Of a stretch of DNA of 11,948 nucleotides, positions 1 to 7,464 are shown piece after piece (position 1 is the first letter of the stretch; every line of letters begins with the position of its first letter). This stretch comes from Thermobaculum sp042408415. Its GTDB lineage: Bacteria > Chloroflexota > Chloroflexia > Thermobaculales > Thermobaculaceae. The stretch covers positions 1 through 11,948 of the forward strand of contig JBHORE010000040.1 in assembly GCA_042408415.1 (NCBI GenBank). The letters run 5' to 3'. The position numbers and the translations under genes are program-made. The notes under the pieces were generated by a model, which was given only the letters and a program-made list of their open reading frames with translations, had not been told where the DNA came from and did not search any database.

Positions 1-92
1 AGCAGGCGCGATGCTCCCATCTCAGTTGCCATGACAGTCGCGCCTGCTGTGAAGACAACGAAAGGTAATAATAGATCTCTACTGCTCTTCAT
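1..92 (-). CDS. N-terminus of a membrane protein resembling fused MFS/spermidine synthase (partial)
   Basis: Reading the minus strand from an ATG at 92 gives an open frame of 30 codons that runs off the left edge. It begins MKSSRDLLLPFVVF and continues TAGATVMATEMGASRLL. A short charged start, a hydrophobic stretch and then a helix with a conserved E and an 'ASRLL' end is the pattern I know from the first transmembrane helix of fused MFS/spermidine-synthase-like proteins (typically a 'SGxxxMxxElxxSRLLAP' motif). Those are polytopic membrane proteins, some with a C-terminal aminopropyltransferase-like domain; that part would lie outside the window. The gene follows the bactofilin gene by 44 bases on the same strand, but a perfect TATAAT lies five bases before the ATG, so it probably has its own promoter and little or no leader. 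No Shine-Dalgarno sequence is visible. The family call rests on about 30 residues. Confidence 0.6.
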   Translation of the reverse strand, partial: MKSSRDLLLPFVVFTAGATVMATEMGASRL

Positions 93-97
93 AAGAG

Positions 98-103
98 ATT
101 ATA
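98..103 (-). promoter_or_regulatory. -10 element of a probable leaderless promoter
   Basis: The minus strand reads TATAAT at 103-98, followed by CTCTT and the ATG at 92. Transcription normally starts about seven bases after a -10 element, which here is at the ATG itself, so the message should be leaderless or nearly so. The -35 region is weak: TTGGAT sits 16 bases upstream. The lack of a Shine-Dalgarno sequence agrees with this reading. Confidence 0.5.
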
Positions 104-113
104 CATCCAGTCT

Positions 114-134
114 ATTGCAATCCAATCTTGCAAT
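114..134. promoter_or_regulatory. Inverted repeat over the -35 region (possible operator)
   Basis: ATTGCAA (114-120) and TTGCAAT (128-134) form a perfect 7-base inverted repeat with a 7-base spacer. It lies between the bactofilin stop and the TATAAT of the next gene, covering the expected -35 position. On the transcript it could also form a short hairpin after the bactofilin gene, but no T-run follows, so a terminator is less likely than a protein-binding site. No regulator is identified. Confidence 0.35.
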
Positions 135-136
135 AC

Positions 137-748
137 CTAAACTTGTGCCGGAGATTGGTCATCTGTTTTCTGCGTCTGTCTCTGAACAGCAACCTGAGCT
201 TGTTGCTTCTGAGCCTGAGCCACACGACCTGATCTATCCTTCATCTTCAGCTTACCATCAAAGTAACCACCCTCTTGTACTACTAGAAGGTCAGTATTTA
301 TCTCGCCCGTTACTATACCTGTTGGAGTGATCTCGAAACGGCGCCTGCATTCAACCTTACCATTGTATCTTCCGGCAACTGTTATATCTTCTGCAACTAG
401 ATCGGCATTGACCTGAGCTTGCTCTTCTATGAATATATGCCCTTTGGATTCAATAGAACCCTCTACTCTACCCTGGACTCTTACTCCCCTCTCAGACTTG
501 TAGTTGCCGCTGAAGAAGTCATCAGGGCCGATGACGCTCTCATCACCTGTAGGTGTACCTGCACGTTGAGGACGCCAATCCTCATTGGTCTGTCTCATCG
601 GCCGCCAAGAGAGCCCACTGGGACTAATATTCGAAGATGCTGACTGAGCCTGAGGCTGCTGAGTGGTTTCTTGGTTCTGAGCTTCGGTCTGTGAAGTTTG
701 CTGTTGGTTACCTTCCTCAGTACCTTTTAGATCTCTACGTCGAAGCAT
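137..748 (-). CDS. Bactofilin (polymer-forming cytoskeletal protein)
   Basis: A protein of 203 residues. Residues 1 to about 72 are rich in Q, S, T and N and look disordered. Residues about 75-172 form the bactofilin (DUF583) core, with repeating short hydrophobic and glycine turns such as 'GVRVQGRVEGSIESKG', 'ADLVAEDITVAGRYNGKVEC' and 'GIVTGEINTDLLVVQEGGYF', typical of its right-handed beta-helix. A Q-rich tail follows. Bactofilins polymerise into filaments without nucleotide and often scaffold cell-wall enzymes or set cell shape. The ATG at 748 is preceded by a good ribosome binding site (AGGAGGT, about 9 bases upstream). The gene starts 17 bases after the alr stop and is probably the last gene of the operon. 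The pairing with alanine racemase suggests a link to the cell wall, which is inference. Confidence 0.9.
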   Translation of the reverse strand: MLRRRDLKGTEEGNQQQTSQTEAQNQETTQQPQAQSASSNISPSGLSWRPMRQTNEDWRPQRAGTPTGDESVIGPDDFFSGNYKSERGVRVQGRVEGSIESKGHIFIEEQAQVNADLVAEDITVAGRYNGKVECRRRFEITPTGIVTGEINTDLLVVQEGGYFDGKLKMKDRSGRVAQAQKQQAQVAVQRQTQKTDDQSPAQV

Positions 749-765
749 GAAATACTACCTCCTGT

Positions 766-1896
766 TCAATTTATATATATCTTCTCTGGCCTTCGCCCTA
801 TCCCACAAAGGATCTCATAAGGTATAGTTCCTGCAAGTCTTGCCAAGTAGCCTGCGTCAACCGTCTCGTCCCCTTGACTCCCGATGAGCGTTACTGCGTC
901 ACCAACTCTAGTATCAACCCCCTCAGGTAGTCTCACTATAAGGTTATCCATACAGACTTTACCTATAACCGGACACCTCACACCGCTTACGATGACTTCT
1001 CCCCTGTTGCTTAGAATCCTCGGATAGCCATCAGCATAACCGCAAGGTATGACTGCTGCTCTATGGCTTTCCTTGGCAATATACGTATGTCCGTAGCTTA
1101 CCCCTTCACCTGCACGTACGTCAAGCACCCTGGCAACTACTGAGCGGAGAGCCATAGCAGGTCTAAGAGGATAAGTCTTGAATTGTAGAGGTTGAACACC
1201 GTACAGTCCAATGCCAATTCTGACGGCATCAAAGTGGCTCTCTGGGGCGTAGAGAGCAGCCGCACTATTGGCAGCATGCACTATGGGAGGAAGCTCGCCT
1301 CTCTCCCTGATAAGGTGTATAAGGTCTTGAAACATACTAAGTTGGCGCCTAAACAAAAACCCCTCAGGGTCATCGGCGCTAGCGAAATGAGTGAAGATAC
1401 CTTCTAGGTAGACACTATTCGTGTTGTGGATATAGTGGACTATTTGGGCAGCATCTTCAAACTTGACCCCCAACCGACGCATACCAGTATCTACTTCAAG
1501 ATGAATGCGTGGGGTCCTACCAATCTCTCTAACAGTTGCTAGAATCCAATCGAGCATTTTTTCGTTGGAGACGCTGAGAGCAAGATCTGAAGCCACAGCC
1601 TGGTGTATCTCCTGCTCACTAGAATAGCCCAAAACTATTATGGGAGCATCTATGCCACTAGATCTTAGCAACAGTCCCTCGCTTACTCGTGCAACTCCTA
1701 GCCCCCATGCACCAGCATCTAGTACGACCTTTGAGATTTCTACAATCCCATGCCCATAGGCATCGCCCTTAACCACGGCGATTATTCTCGACCCTGGGCA
1801 TTTATCTAAGTAGAGTCTAAGATTATGCCTTACAGCATTCAAATCCACCTCTACCCATGTGGGCCCTTTTGCTACCTTAACTCTCTCGGCTAGCAT
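766..1896 (-). CDS. alr: Alanine racemase
   Basis: Converts L-alanine to D-alanine with pyridoxal phosphate, supplying D-Ala for peptidoglycan in the cytoplasm. At 376 residues it has the normal length. The N-terminal TIM barrel carries the PLP lysine in 'AVVKGDAYGHG' (K43). The C-terminal beta domain carries the second catalytic base in 'GEGVSYGHTY' (Y268), matching the Lys39/Tyr265 pair of the Geobacillus enzyme. Other family landmarks are 'EVDTGMRRLG' (134-143), 'THFASAD' (169-175), 'HAANSAAAL' (207-215), 'RIGIGLYG' (226-233) and 'VCMDN'. The start is an ATG with AGGAG about 12 bases upstream, a slightly long spacing. It lies 23 bases after the nnr stop and 17 bases before the bactofilin gene, within one operon. 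The acpS-nnr-alr order is common in bacteria. Confidence 0.97.
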   Translation of the reverse strand: MLAERVKVAKGPTWVEVDLNAVRHNLRLYLDKCPGSRIIAVVKGDAYGHGIVEISKVVLDAGAWGLGVARVSEGLLLRSSGIDAPIIVLGYSSEQEIHQAVASDLALSVSNEKMLDWILATVREIGRTPRIHLEVDTGMRRLGVKFEDAAQIVHYIHNTNSVYLEGIFTHFASADDPEGFLFRRQLSMFQDLIHLIRERGELPPIVHAANSAAALYAPESHFDAVRIGIGLYGVQPLQFKTYPLRPAMALRSVVARVLDVRAGEGVSYGHTYIAKESHRAAVIPCGYADGYPRILSNRGEVIVSGVRCPVIGKVCMDNLIVRLPEGVDTRVGDAVTLIGSQGDETVDAGYLARLAGTIPYEILCGIGRRPEKIYIN

Positions 1897-1919
1897 AGCG
1901 CCTAAGCTCTCCTAATCAA

Positions 1920-3473
1920 TTACAAAGACATTCTTGCAGCGGGAAGAGCATCTATCAAGTCCGTAGCACCAACACAATTTTTAGAAACTGTTTCGCTCGC
2001 TATACTAGCTGCCCTAGATCCTAACACCAGTGCGGCTTGAGCCGCATCAGCAGCAGGATAGCCTAGAGAAAGAAAGAAGCCACATAGTCCTGCTAACACA
2101 TCTCCTGTACCTGCGCTTGAGACTTCTGGATGAGATTCGATTAGCAGGTATACTTCACCATCAGGTTTTGCAATCAATGGATAAGCACCCTTCAAAAGCA
2201 CCACCTTACCCCACTCTTTAGAAGAAGATACAGACAGCCCAAACCTATCAGACTCGACCTCAGAAACAGGCTTATTTACAAGTCGCGCCATCTCCCCAGG
2301 ATGAGGTGTAAGGATTTGGACCTGAGGAGTGGATACCCACCAGCTATCCTGAGAAGCTAAGGCAAATAGACCATCGCCATCAACTACCGTAGGAGGAATC
2401 TGATGCTTATCGTTCTTCTTTGGGAGGTTAGGAGAAGGCCTAAAACCTATGGCGCGGCGTTGCTCAGGCCCAGGTAATCCCAGAAGTTCCAAGACAAAGT
2501 CTACTGTTGCTTCCTCTCTACCGACGCCATTACCAACCACTAACGCCTTGTAGGTAGAAGCTGCCTCACGCGCTTCCTCCACAGATGCTGGACCTAAGGT
2601 AAAGGGTTCAGCTTCAGGTAAAGGCCAAACGGTCTCTTGATTGAGATGGGAGGTTATCGTGTAGTAAAGCGATCTCGGGAAAGCTACCGTCACATAGCCG
2701 GCACCTGCTCTCGCCGCTGCTCTCGCTGCAAGAACTGGGGCCCCAGGGTACTTGAGGCTACCGCCCAGAACTATTAGGCGCCCATTATCGTTCTTGTGTG
2801 ACCCTATCTTTCTTTCTGGAAACTTAACTTTGTAATTATTCTGAGTAAAGCCCCAAGCCAATGGGCTAAAGTCTTCGGGAATAGTAAATCCCAAAGGCTT
2901 ATGGATGATCACTCCTGAGGACTCTGGGCCCTTTCCTGTATAGAGTCCGCTCTTGGGATAGCCAAGAGTAACTGTATAGTCTGCAACAATGGACACCCCC
3001 ATAACCTGACCGTTATCTGAATGTAAGCCGCTAGGAATGTCAATGGAGACGGTCCTAGCATCTTTTTCAGATCTGAATGAGTTCAATCTTTCAATGATCT
3101 GTGCAGCCTCACCCTCTACATTTCTAGAAAGGCCAATACCAAAAATACCATCTAGTATGGTCCTTGATTCATCGAGCACATCTTCAAGTTCTGCTTGCTG
3201 GGAATTACTTTCCTGCCTCTTCCAAGAAAAGACTTTGACACTAATTCCAGAATTAGCAAGTATATTTGCGGTCTTGATAGCGTCCAATCCATTATTCCCT
3301 GGCCCCGCGATAACAGCCACAGGAGGGTGTAATAACTCTTCCCTTATAAGCCTGAGAATCTCATCAGCTATGGACTCCGCAGCTCTTTGGCTGAGGGACT
3401 CTACGGTTTCTCCAGACGTGAAAGCCAGTTGCTCTATAGATCTCATCTGATCTGCGGTTACAACGGGTATCAC
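1920..3473 (-). CDS. nnr: Bifunctional NAD(P)H-hydrate epimerase / ADP-dependent dehydratase
   Basis: Repairs NADHX and NADPHX, damaged hydrated cofactors. The N-terminal YjeF_N domain (about residues 1-210) epimerises them. The C-terminal ribokinase-like domain (about 220-517) dehydrates them using ADP. Visible motifs are 'GPGNNGLDA' (57-65), 'GIFGIGLSRNVEG' and 'SIDIPSGLHSDNGQV' in the epimerase half, and 'NGRLIVLGGS', 'AARAAARAGAGYVTVA', 'VVDGDGL', 'ILTPHPGEMARLV' and 'SAGTGDVLAGL' (catalytic Asp 458) in the dehydratase half. I start it at the GTG at 3473: GAGGAG lies seven bases upstream, and the resulting N-terminus 'VIPVVTADQMRSIEQ' matches the family. A TTG at 3488 would extend it by five residues but lacks a ribosome binding site. 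It starts four bases after the acpS stop. Odd point: the usual NNGGDG loop reads NNGLDA. Confidence 0.95.
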   Translation of the reverse strand: MIPVVTADQMRSIEQLAFTSGETVESLSQRAAESIADEILRLIREELLHPPVAVIAGPGNNGLDAIKTANILANSGISVKVFSWKRQESNSQQAELEDVLDESRTILDGIFGIGLSRNVEGEAAQIIERLNSFRSEKDARTVSIDIPSGLHSDNGQVMGVSIVADYTVTLGYPKSGLYTGKGPESSGVIIHKPLGFTIPEDFSPLAWGFTQNNYKVKFPERKIGSHKNDNGRLIVLGGSLKYPGAPVLAARAAARAGAGYVTVAFPRSLYYTITSHLNQETVWPLPEAEPFTLGPASVEEAREAASTYKALVVGNGVGREEATVDFVLELLGLPGPEQRRAIGFRPSPNLPKKNDKHQIPPTVVDGDGLFALASQDSWWVSTPQVQILTPHPGEMARLVNKPVSEVESDRFGLSVSSSKEWGKVVLLKGAYPLIAKPDGEVYLLIESHPEVSSAGTGDVLAGLCGFFLSLGYPAADAAQAALVLGSRAASIASETVSKNCVGATDLIDALPAARMSL

Positions 3474-3477
3474 TTCC

Positions 3478-3882
3478 CTACTCCTCAACTGTTTTTAGAG
3501 CTATAGCCACAACGCTTGCTATTGCTGTGTCGCGAGAGTGGGTGAGACTTATATCCCAGCTTTGTATTCCAAGCTCCTTGGCTCTATTCAAAGCTCTACC
3601 GTAAAGATGCAGCACAGGTTTACCTCTATGATCTGGTACAACTTCTATCTCCTTCCAACCCACTCCACGCATCCCGGTCCCCAAAGCCTTCATAACCGCC
3701 TCCTTAGCAGCAAACCTAGCAGCAAGTGACAACAACTTGCGCGAGTACAGATCCCTTTCTCTAGCAGTATATACTCTATTCAAAAACCTTTCTCCCCAAC
3801 GCTCCAACGCTGCTGCTATACGAGGGACCTCTACTATATCAATGCCACAATATGGAATACAGTAACTCTCAATATCTTTCAC
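3478..3882 (-). CDS. acpS: Holo-[acyl-carrier-protein] synthase
   Basis: Transfers 4'-phosphopantetheine from CoA to the serine of acyl carrier protein, activating fatty-acid synthesis. At 134 residues it is close to the family length (about 120-130). The Mg-binding motif 'GIDIVEVPRI' gives D15, and 'ARFAAKEAVMKALGTG' gives E61. 'ISLTHSRDTAIASVVA' is the usual C-terminal signature. I choose the GTG at 3882 because GGAG lies five bases upstream; the GTG at 3888 would overlap that site. The protein then has about eight more residues before GIDI than usual, including two cysteines (C8, C12). It starts 20 bases after the tgt stop, and its last codons supply the ribosome binding site of nnr. Confidence 0.94.
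   Translation of the reverse strand: MKDIESYCIPYCGIDIVEVPRIAAALERWGERFLNRVYTARERDLYSRKLLSLAARFAAKEAVMKALGTGMRGVGWKEIEVVPDHRGKPVLHLYGRALNRAKELGIQSWDISLTHSRDTAIASVVAIALKTVEE
3481..3486 (-). promoter_or_regulatory. Ribosome binding site that decides the nnr start
   Basis: The minus strand reads GAGGAG here, formed by the last two Glu codons of acpS. Seven bases separate it from the GTG at 3473. The upstream TTG at 3488 has no such site, so the GTG is the better start for nnr. The arrangement implies translational coupling between acpS and nnr. Confidence 0.65.
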
Positions 3883-3887
3883 AAGCA

Positions 3888-3891
3888 CTCC
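3888..3891 (-). promoter_or_regulatory. Ribosome binding site that decides the acpS start
   Basis: GGAG on the minus strand ends five bases before the GTG at 3882. The alternative GTG at 3888 shares its first G with this site and so cannot use it. This makes 3882 the likely start of acpS. Confidence 0.55.
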
Positions 3892-3902
3892 AAGTTTAAA
3901 TT

Positions 3903-5087
3903 CTACTTAGTTTCCTCAAACAATCCGACTAAGCGCCTCTCACGATTGAGCTTTCTTGCCTCGGGATCTGGTGGTTGAAATTTAGCTAGGAACTGCTGTC
4001 TATAATTCTCAAACTCCCCTTTTAGGATGGCCTCTCTGGCGCCATCCATCAACCTGACAAGGAATCTAAGGTTATGGGTAGTAGCCAGGGTATAAGCTAG
4101 CAGCTCTTCGGCTCTAAAGAGGTGATGAAGATACGCACGCGTAAAGTTACTGCAGGTATAGCAATCACAATCCTCCTGTATAGGATTGAAATCCTCTTTA
4201 AATTGCGCATTCCTGATATTCAACCTGCCAGTTGGCACGAGAAGGGCTCCATTACGCGCATTACGTGTAGGCAAAACGCAGTCAAACATATCTACACCCA
4301 GAGCAATGCCGTTCAGCAGATCCTCTGGAGACCCTACCCCCATGAGGTAACGAGGCTTGTCCATCGGAAGTATAGCGGTCACGATCGAAAGAGCTTCAAG
4401 CATTTGCTCCTTGTCTTCACCAACGCTAAGGCCACCTATTCCATAACCTGGAAGATCCATGGAGGAGACAAAGAGAGCACTTTCTTCCCGTAGATCAGGC
4501 CATATTCCTCCCTGGACTATTCCAAACAAAGCCTGATCAGGGCGTGTTTTAGAAGCTACGCACCTTTCGAGCCACCTGTGAGTTCTTTCCATGGCCTCTT
4601 TGACATAGCTCTTATCCGCAGGATAGGGAGCACACTCATCGAAGGCCATGATTATATCTGCACCCAAAAACTCTTGGTATTTAATCACGTTTTCGGGCGT
4701 AAATAGATGCTCGCTCCCATCAATATGGCTACGAAATCGCACCCCATTATCTAGTATCTCTCTTCGAGAAGCTAGGCTAAATACCTGAAAGCCTCCACTG
4801 TCTGTAAGTATAGGCTTGGGCCAACGCATGAAGTTATGTAGTCCACCCGCCTTTGCCACTATCTCTACACCAGGGCGAAGATAGAGATGATAGGTATTGG
4901 AGAGCACTATCTGAGCCCCAAGTGCATCTACATCTTCAGGCTTCATAGCCTTGACAGTTGCCTGGGTACCTACGGGCATGAATACTGGAGTTTTTATGTC
5001 CCCATGAGGAGTAGTCAACCTTCCGGCTCTTGCAAGCCCATCTGTAGCATGAACCTCAAAAGAGAACTGGGTATGATCGATATCCAT
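3903..5087 (-). CDS. tgt: tRNA-guanine transglycosylase (queuine tRNA-ribosyltransferase)
   Basis: Exchanges guanine-34 for preQ1 in tRNAs with GUN anticodons (Asp, Asn, His, Tyr), the step that commits a tRNA to queuosine. At 394 residues it is of bacterial length. Motifs: 'PVFMPVGTQATVK' (34-46), 'DSGGFQVFSL' (96-105, with the substrate-binding Asp), 'GIVQGG', 'GIGGLSVGE', and 'FDCVLPTRNARNG', which contains the nucleophilic Asp. The C-terminal zinc site is visible as 'DCDCYTCSNF' followed by 'THNLRF'. The ATG at 5087 has GGGAGG just upstream, with a short spacing of about three bases. It starts eight bases after the queA stop; QueA performs the next modification step on the same tRNA base, so the pair is functionally coupled. 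Confidence 0.97.
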   Translation of the reverse strand: MDIDHTQFSFEVHATDGLARAGRLTTPHGDIKTPVFMPVGTQATVKAMKPEDVDALGAQIVLSNTYHLYLRPGVEIVAKAGGLHNFMRWPKPILTDSGGFQVFSLASRREILDNGVRFRSHIDGSEHLFTPENVIKYQEFLGADIIMAFDECAPYPADKSYVKEAMERTHRWLERCVASKTRPDQALFGIVQGGIWPDLREESALFVSSMDLPGYGIGGLSVGEDKEQMLEALSIVTAILPMDKPRYLMGVGSPEDLLNGIALGVDMFDCVLPTRNARNGALLVPTGRLNIRNAQFKEDFNPIQEDCDCYTCSNFTRAYLHHLFRAEELLAYTLATTHNLRFLVRLMDGAREAILKGEFENYRQQFLAKFQPPDPEARKLNRERRLVGLFEETK

Positions 5088-5095
5088 AATCCTCC

Positions 5096-6106
5096 CTAGA
5101 TAATGAGCATTGCGTCCCCAAAGGAGTAGAATCTATATCTATTCTCTACAGCTATCCTATAGGCATTCATAATGTGCTCATAGCCGCCTATCGCAGCTAC
5201 CAGCATCATAAGAGTAGACTTAGGAAGATGGAAATTGGTTATCAAAGCATCCACTACCTTGAACTGATAGCCTGGCTTTATAAACAGATCCGTCTCCACC
5301 CAAGCACCTGTCTGACGTCTTACAGCAGCATCTTCTAATGCTCTGACAGAGGTAGTACCTACTGCTACTACTCTATTGCCAGCACTACGCTTCTCTTCAA
5401 GGTATTCAAGCAAACCCTCCGGGATGTAATATCTTTCAGAGTGCATTTTATGCTCTTCGATACGCTCCGTCTTTACAGGCTGAAATGTCCCAGGACCAAC
5501 ATGGAGAGTTATAAATCTTAGTTCTACTCCATAGTCCCTTAAGCGGGATATCAACTCCTCAGTGAAATGCAATCCTGCTGTCGGCGCAGCCACAGCACCA
5601 GGGTCACGAGCATAGACAGTCTGATACCTCGAAGCATCGCCATGAAAATTATGTATGTATGGGGGTAATGGTATCTCACCATATTTGTCGAGGTTCTCGT
5701 GCACCTCTTGTGGTAACCTAATAAGCAATAATCCCTCTGGCAGCTTTTCTAGTACCTGAACGTCGAGATCTTCGGCAACAGTAACCCTCTCTCCAATCTT
5801 CAACCTTCTGGCAGGTCTCCCCATGGCCTCCCAGTCGGTATCTTTAACATGCCTAACCAGCAAGAACTCAACGTTGCCACCTGTCTGCTTTCTACGCCCA
5901 TGCAATCTAGCCGGGATAACACGCGTATCATTGAATACTAATACATCTCCAGGCAATAAGTATTTGGGCAGGTCCCTGAATATAGCATGTTCGATCTCAC
6001 CAGTACGTTTACTAAGCACAAGCAGTCGTGATGAATCCCTCGGCTCAACTGGTGTTTGAGCTATAAGCTCAGGCGGTAGATAGTAATCAAAATCCTGCAA
6101 CCTCAT
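5096..6106 (-). CDS. queA: S-adenosylmethionine:tRNA ribosyltransferase-isomerase
   Basis: Transfers and rearranges the ribosyl part of SAM onto preQ1-34 in tRNA, making epoxyqueuosine. At 336 residues it is of normal length. Family motifs run in order: 'DFDYYLPPELIAQTPVEPRD' (5-24), 'SSRLLVL', 'DVLVFNDTRVIPARLHGRR', 'GRPARRLKIGE', 'APTAGLHFT', 'LHVGPGTFQPV' and 'ITNFHLPKSTLMMLVAA'. The ATG at 6106 lies three bases after the DUF2905 stop and has no strong Shine-Dalgarno sequence, so it is probably translated by coupling to that gene. tgt follows directly. Queuosine steps before preQ1 (queC/D/E/F) and after epoxyqueuosine (queG/H) are not in the window. Confidence 0.97.
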   Translation of the reverse strand: MRLQDFDYYLPPELIAQTPVEPRDSSRLLVLSKRTGEIEHAIFRDLPKYLLPGDVLVFNDTRVIPARLHGRRKQTGGNVEFLLVRHVKDTDWEAMGRPARRLKIGERVTVAEDLDVQVLEKLPEGLLLIRLPQEVHENLDKYGEIPLPPYIHNFHGDASRYQTVYARDPGAVAAPTAGLHFTEELISRLRDYGVELRFITLHVGPGTFQPVKTERIEEHKMHSERYYIPEGLLEYLEEKRSAGNRVVAVGTTSVRALEDAAVRRQTGAWVETDLFIKPGYQFKVVDALITNFHLPKSTLMMLVAAIGGYEHIMNAYRIAVENRYRFYSFGDAMLII

Positions 6107-6109
6107 AAG

Positions 6110-6334
6110 CTAACGTCCCAAAATACGCAAAATTATATTGATTATTACTGTAAGTACAATGCTAATCACTATGCACGAGACTATAGGTACGTAGAGACTA
6201 AATCCATCCCTGCTAAATCTAATATCCCCAGGAAGTCTACCAAACGGCAAAAATGAGCCAAACACAGCTATGATAATCCCTACTACTAGCAAGAATAAGC
6301 CAGCAAAAATAAATATCTTGGCCAGCTCACTCAT
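6110..6334 (-). CDS. DUF2905 family small membrane protein
   Basis: A 74-residue protein with two predicted membrane helices, about residues 4-26 and 46-70. They are joined by a loop containing 'FGRLPGDIRFSRDGFSLYVPI', which matches the conserved 'GRLPGDI...F.fYfPi' pattern of DUF2905. The family has no known function but is often found beside ruvB and queA, as here. The start is the ATG at 6334, which overlaps the ruvB stop as ATGA, a classic coupling arrangement. The upstream in-frame TTG at 6355 would place seven codons inside ruvB and give an arginine-rich head not expected for the family. queA begins three bases after its stop. Confidence 0.88.
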   Translation of the reverse strand: MSELAKIFIFAGLFLLVVGIIIAVFGSFLPFGRLPGDIRFSRDGFSLYVPIVSCIVISIVLTVIINIILRILGR

Positions 6335-7392
6335 CGGTCTTCGTCGTTCTCCCAAAGAGTAGGTTGTTCTATGTTATTTTCTGTCTTGGACTTACTTTCT
6401 GGATATGGTATGGACAAGTGGTCATATGCCCTTCTGGTAGCAACTCTACCTCTAGGTGTGCGTTGTATGAACCCGAGTATCAGCAGATAGGGTTCATAAA
6501 CGTCCATTATAGTATCTGGTTCCTCTGAGATGGACGCTGCTAGCGTCTCGAGTCCTACAGGACCACCATCAAATTTCTCTATTATGGCAAGAAGTATACG
6601 CCTATCGACTTCATCAAGACCAAGCTCATCCACTCCCTGTATATCAAGCGCCTTGCATGCAGTCTTATGGTCAATTAAATGATCAGCCCTTACCTGAGCG
6701 TAATCTCTTACCCTTCTCAAGAGTCTAATAGCGACCCTAGGAGTGCCTCTGCTACGGCGGGCTATTTCTAAGGCTCCCTCATCTGTGATGCCTACTTTGA
6801 GTATATTAGCAGCCCTCTTCACTATTGCTGCCATCGAGTCGATATCCTGATATTCAAGCCTAAAGATATCTCCGAACCTACCTCGCAGTGGAGAGCTGAG
6901 CAAAGCCAGCCTGGTGGTAGCTCCAATAAGTGTAAAAGGAGGTAAGGGCAAGGTGACTGTGCCAGCATTAGGGCCCTTACCATAGACGAAATCTACCTTA
7001 AAGTCTTCCATAGCGGAGTAGAGCATCTCCTCAACAGGTCGAGGTAGTCTGTGGATTTCATCAATGAATAGGACCTCAAAAGGCTGCAACTTAGATAATA
7101 TAGACGCTACATCACCAGGTCTTTCTATAGCAGGTCCGGATGTAGAATGTATCTTTACACCCATTTCGTTGGCAATAATCGTAGCAAGCGTAGTCTTGCC
7201 TAAACCTGGTGGACCGTAGAGCAATATATGGTCTATGGCCTCTCCCCTTGCCTTAGCCGCCTCGATGATAACCTTGACCCGGTCCTTTATTTGATCTTGC
7301 CCGATATATTCATCTAGTCGCTTGGGCCTGACCGTGGCTTCCTGTATGTCGTCTTCTGGATATTTTGTAGGATCGATAGCACGTTGCAGCAT
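6331..7392 (-). CDS. ruvB: Holliday junction ATP-dependent DNA helicase RuvB
   Basis: Hexameric AAA+ motor that, with RuvA, drives branch migration of Holliday junctions in recombinational repair. At 353 residues it is of normal length. Visible elements: 'RPKRLDEYIGQ' (22-32), Walker A 'GPPGLGKT' (60-67), Walker B 'LFIDEIHRL' with D111 and E112, sensor 1 'IGATTR' (156-161), the arginine-finger stretch 'SSPLRGRFG', and the C-terminal winged-helix region with 'GGPVGLETLA' and 'EPYLLILGFIQRTPRGR'. The tail after about residue 330 is acidic and polar. The ATG at 7392 has GGAG about eight bases upstream and an extended -10 promoter about 28 bases upstream, so it is the first gene of the operon. 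ruvA and ruvC are not in the window. Confidence 0.98.
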   Translation of the reverse strand: MLQRAIDPTKYPEDDIQEATVRPKRLDEYIGQDQIKDRVKVIIEAAKARGEAIDHILLYGPPGLGKTTLATIIANEMGVKIHSTSGPAIERPGDVASILSKLQPFEVLFIDEIHRLPRPVEEMLYSAMEDFKVDFVYGKGPNAGTVTLPLPPFTLIGATTRLALLSSPLRGRFGDIFRLEYQDIDSMAAIVKRAANILKVGITDEGALEIARRSRGTPRVAIRLLRRVRDYAQVRADHLIDHKTACKALDIQGVDELGLDEVDRRILLAIIEKFDGGPVGLETLAASISEEPDTIMDVYEPYLLILGFIQRTPRGRVATRRAYDHLSIPYPESKSKTENNIEQPTLWENDEDR

Positions 7393-7419
7393 GATTTAGT
7401 CTCCAGTGTTACTAGACAA

Positions 7420-7428
7420 ATTATATCA
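7420..7428 (-). promoter_or_regulatory. Extended -10 promoter of the ruvB-to-bactofilin operon
   Basis: The minus strand reads TGATATAAT (7428-7420), a consensus TATAAT with the TGN extension. No good -35 is seen at 16-18 bases; TTGAAG occurs only 12 bases upstream. Transcription would start near 7413, giving a leader of about 20 bases that contains the GGAG at 7404-7401 before the ruvB ATG. Confidence 0.65.
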
Positions 7429-7464
7429 ACCTACAAGCTTCAACTTTACCAGACGGTTATAAAA

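Noticed and set aside
31..330. A 99-codon plus-strand open frame at the left edge
   Set aside because: It overlaps both the bactofilin gene and the left-edge membrane-protein start on the other strand and shows no protein features.
3037..3450. A 137-codon plus-strand open frame opposite nnr
   Set aside because: It is a serine-rich shadow of the nnr coding strand, with no recognisable motif and no ribosome binding site.
6335..6355. Seven-codon N-terminal extension of the DUF2905 protein from a TTG
   Set aside because: The ATG overlapping the ruvB stop fits the family start and the usual coupling; the extension lies inside ruvB.
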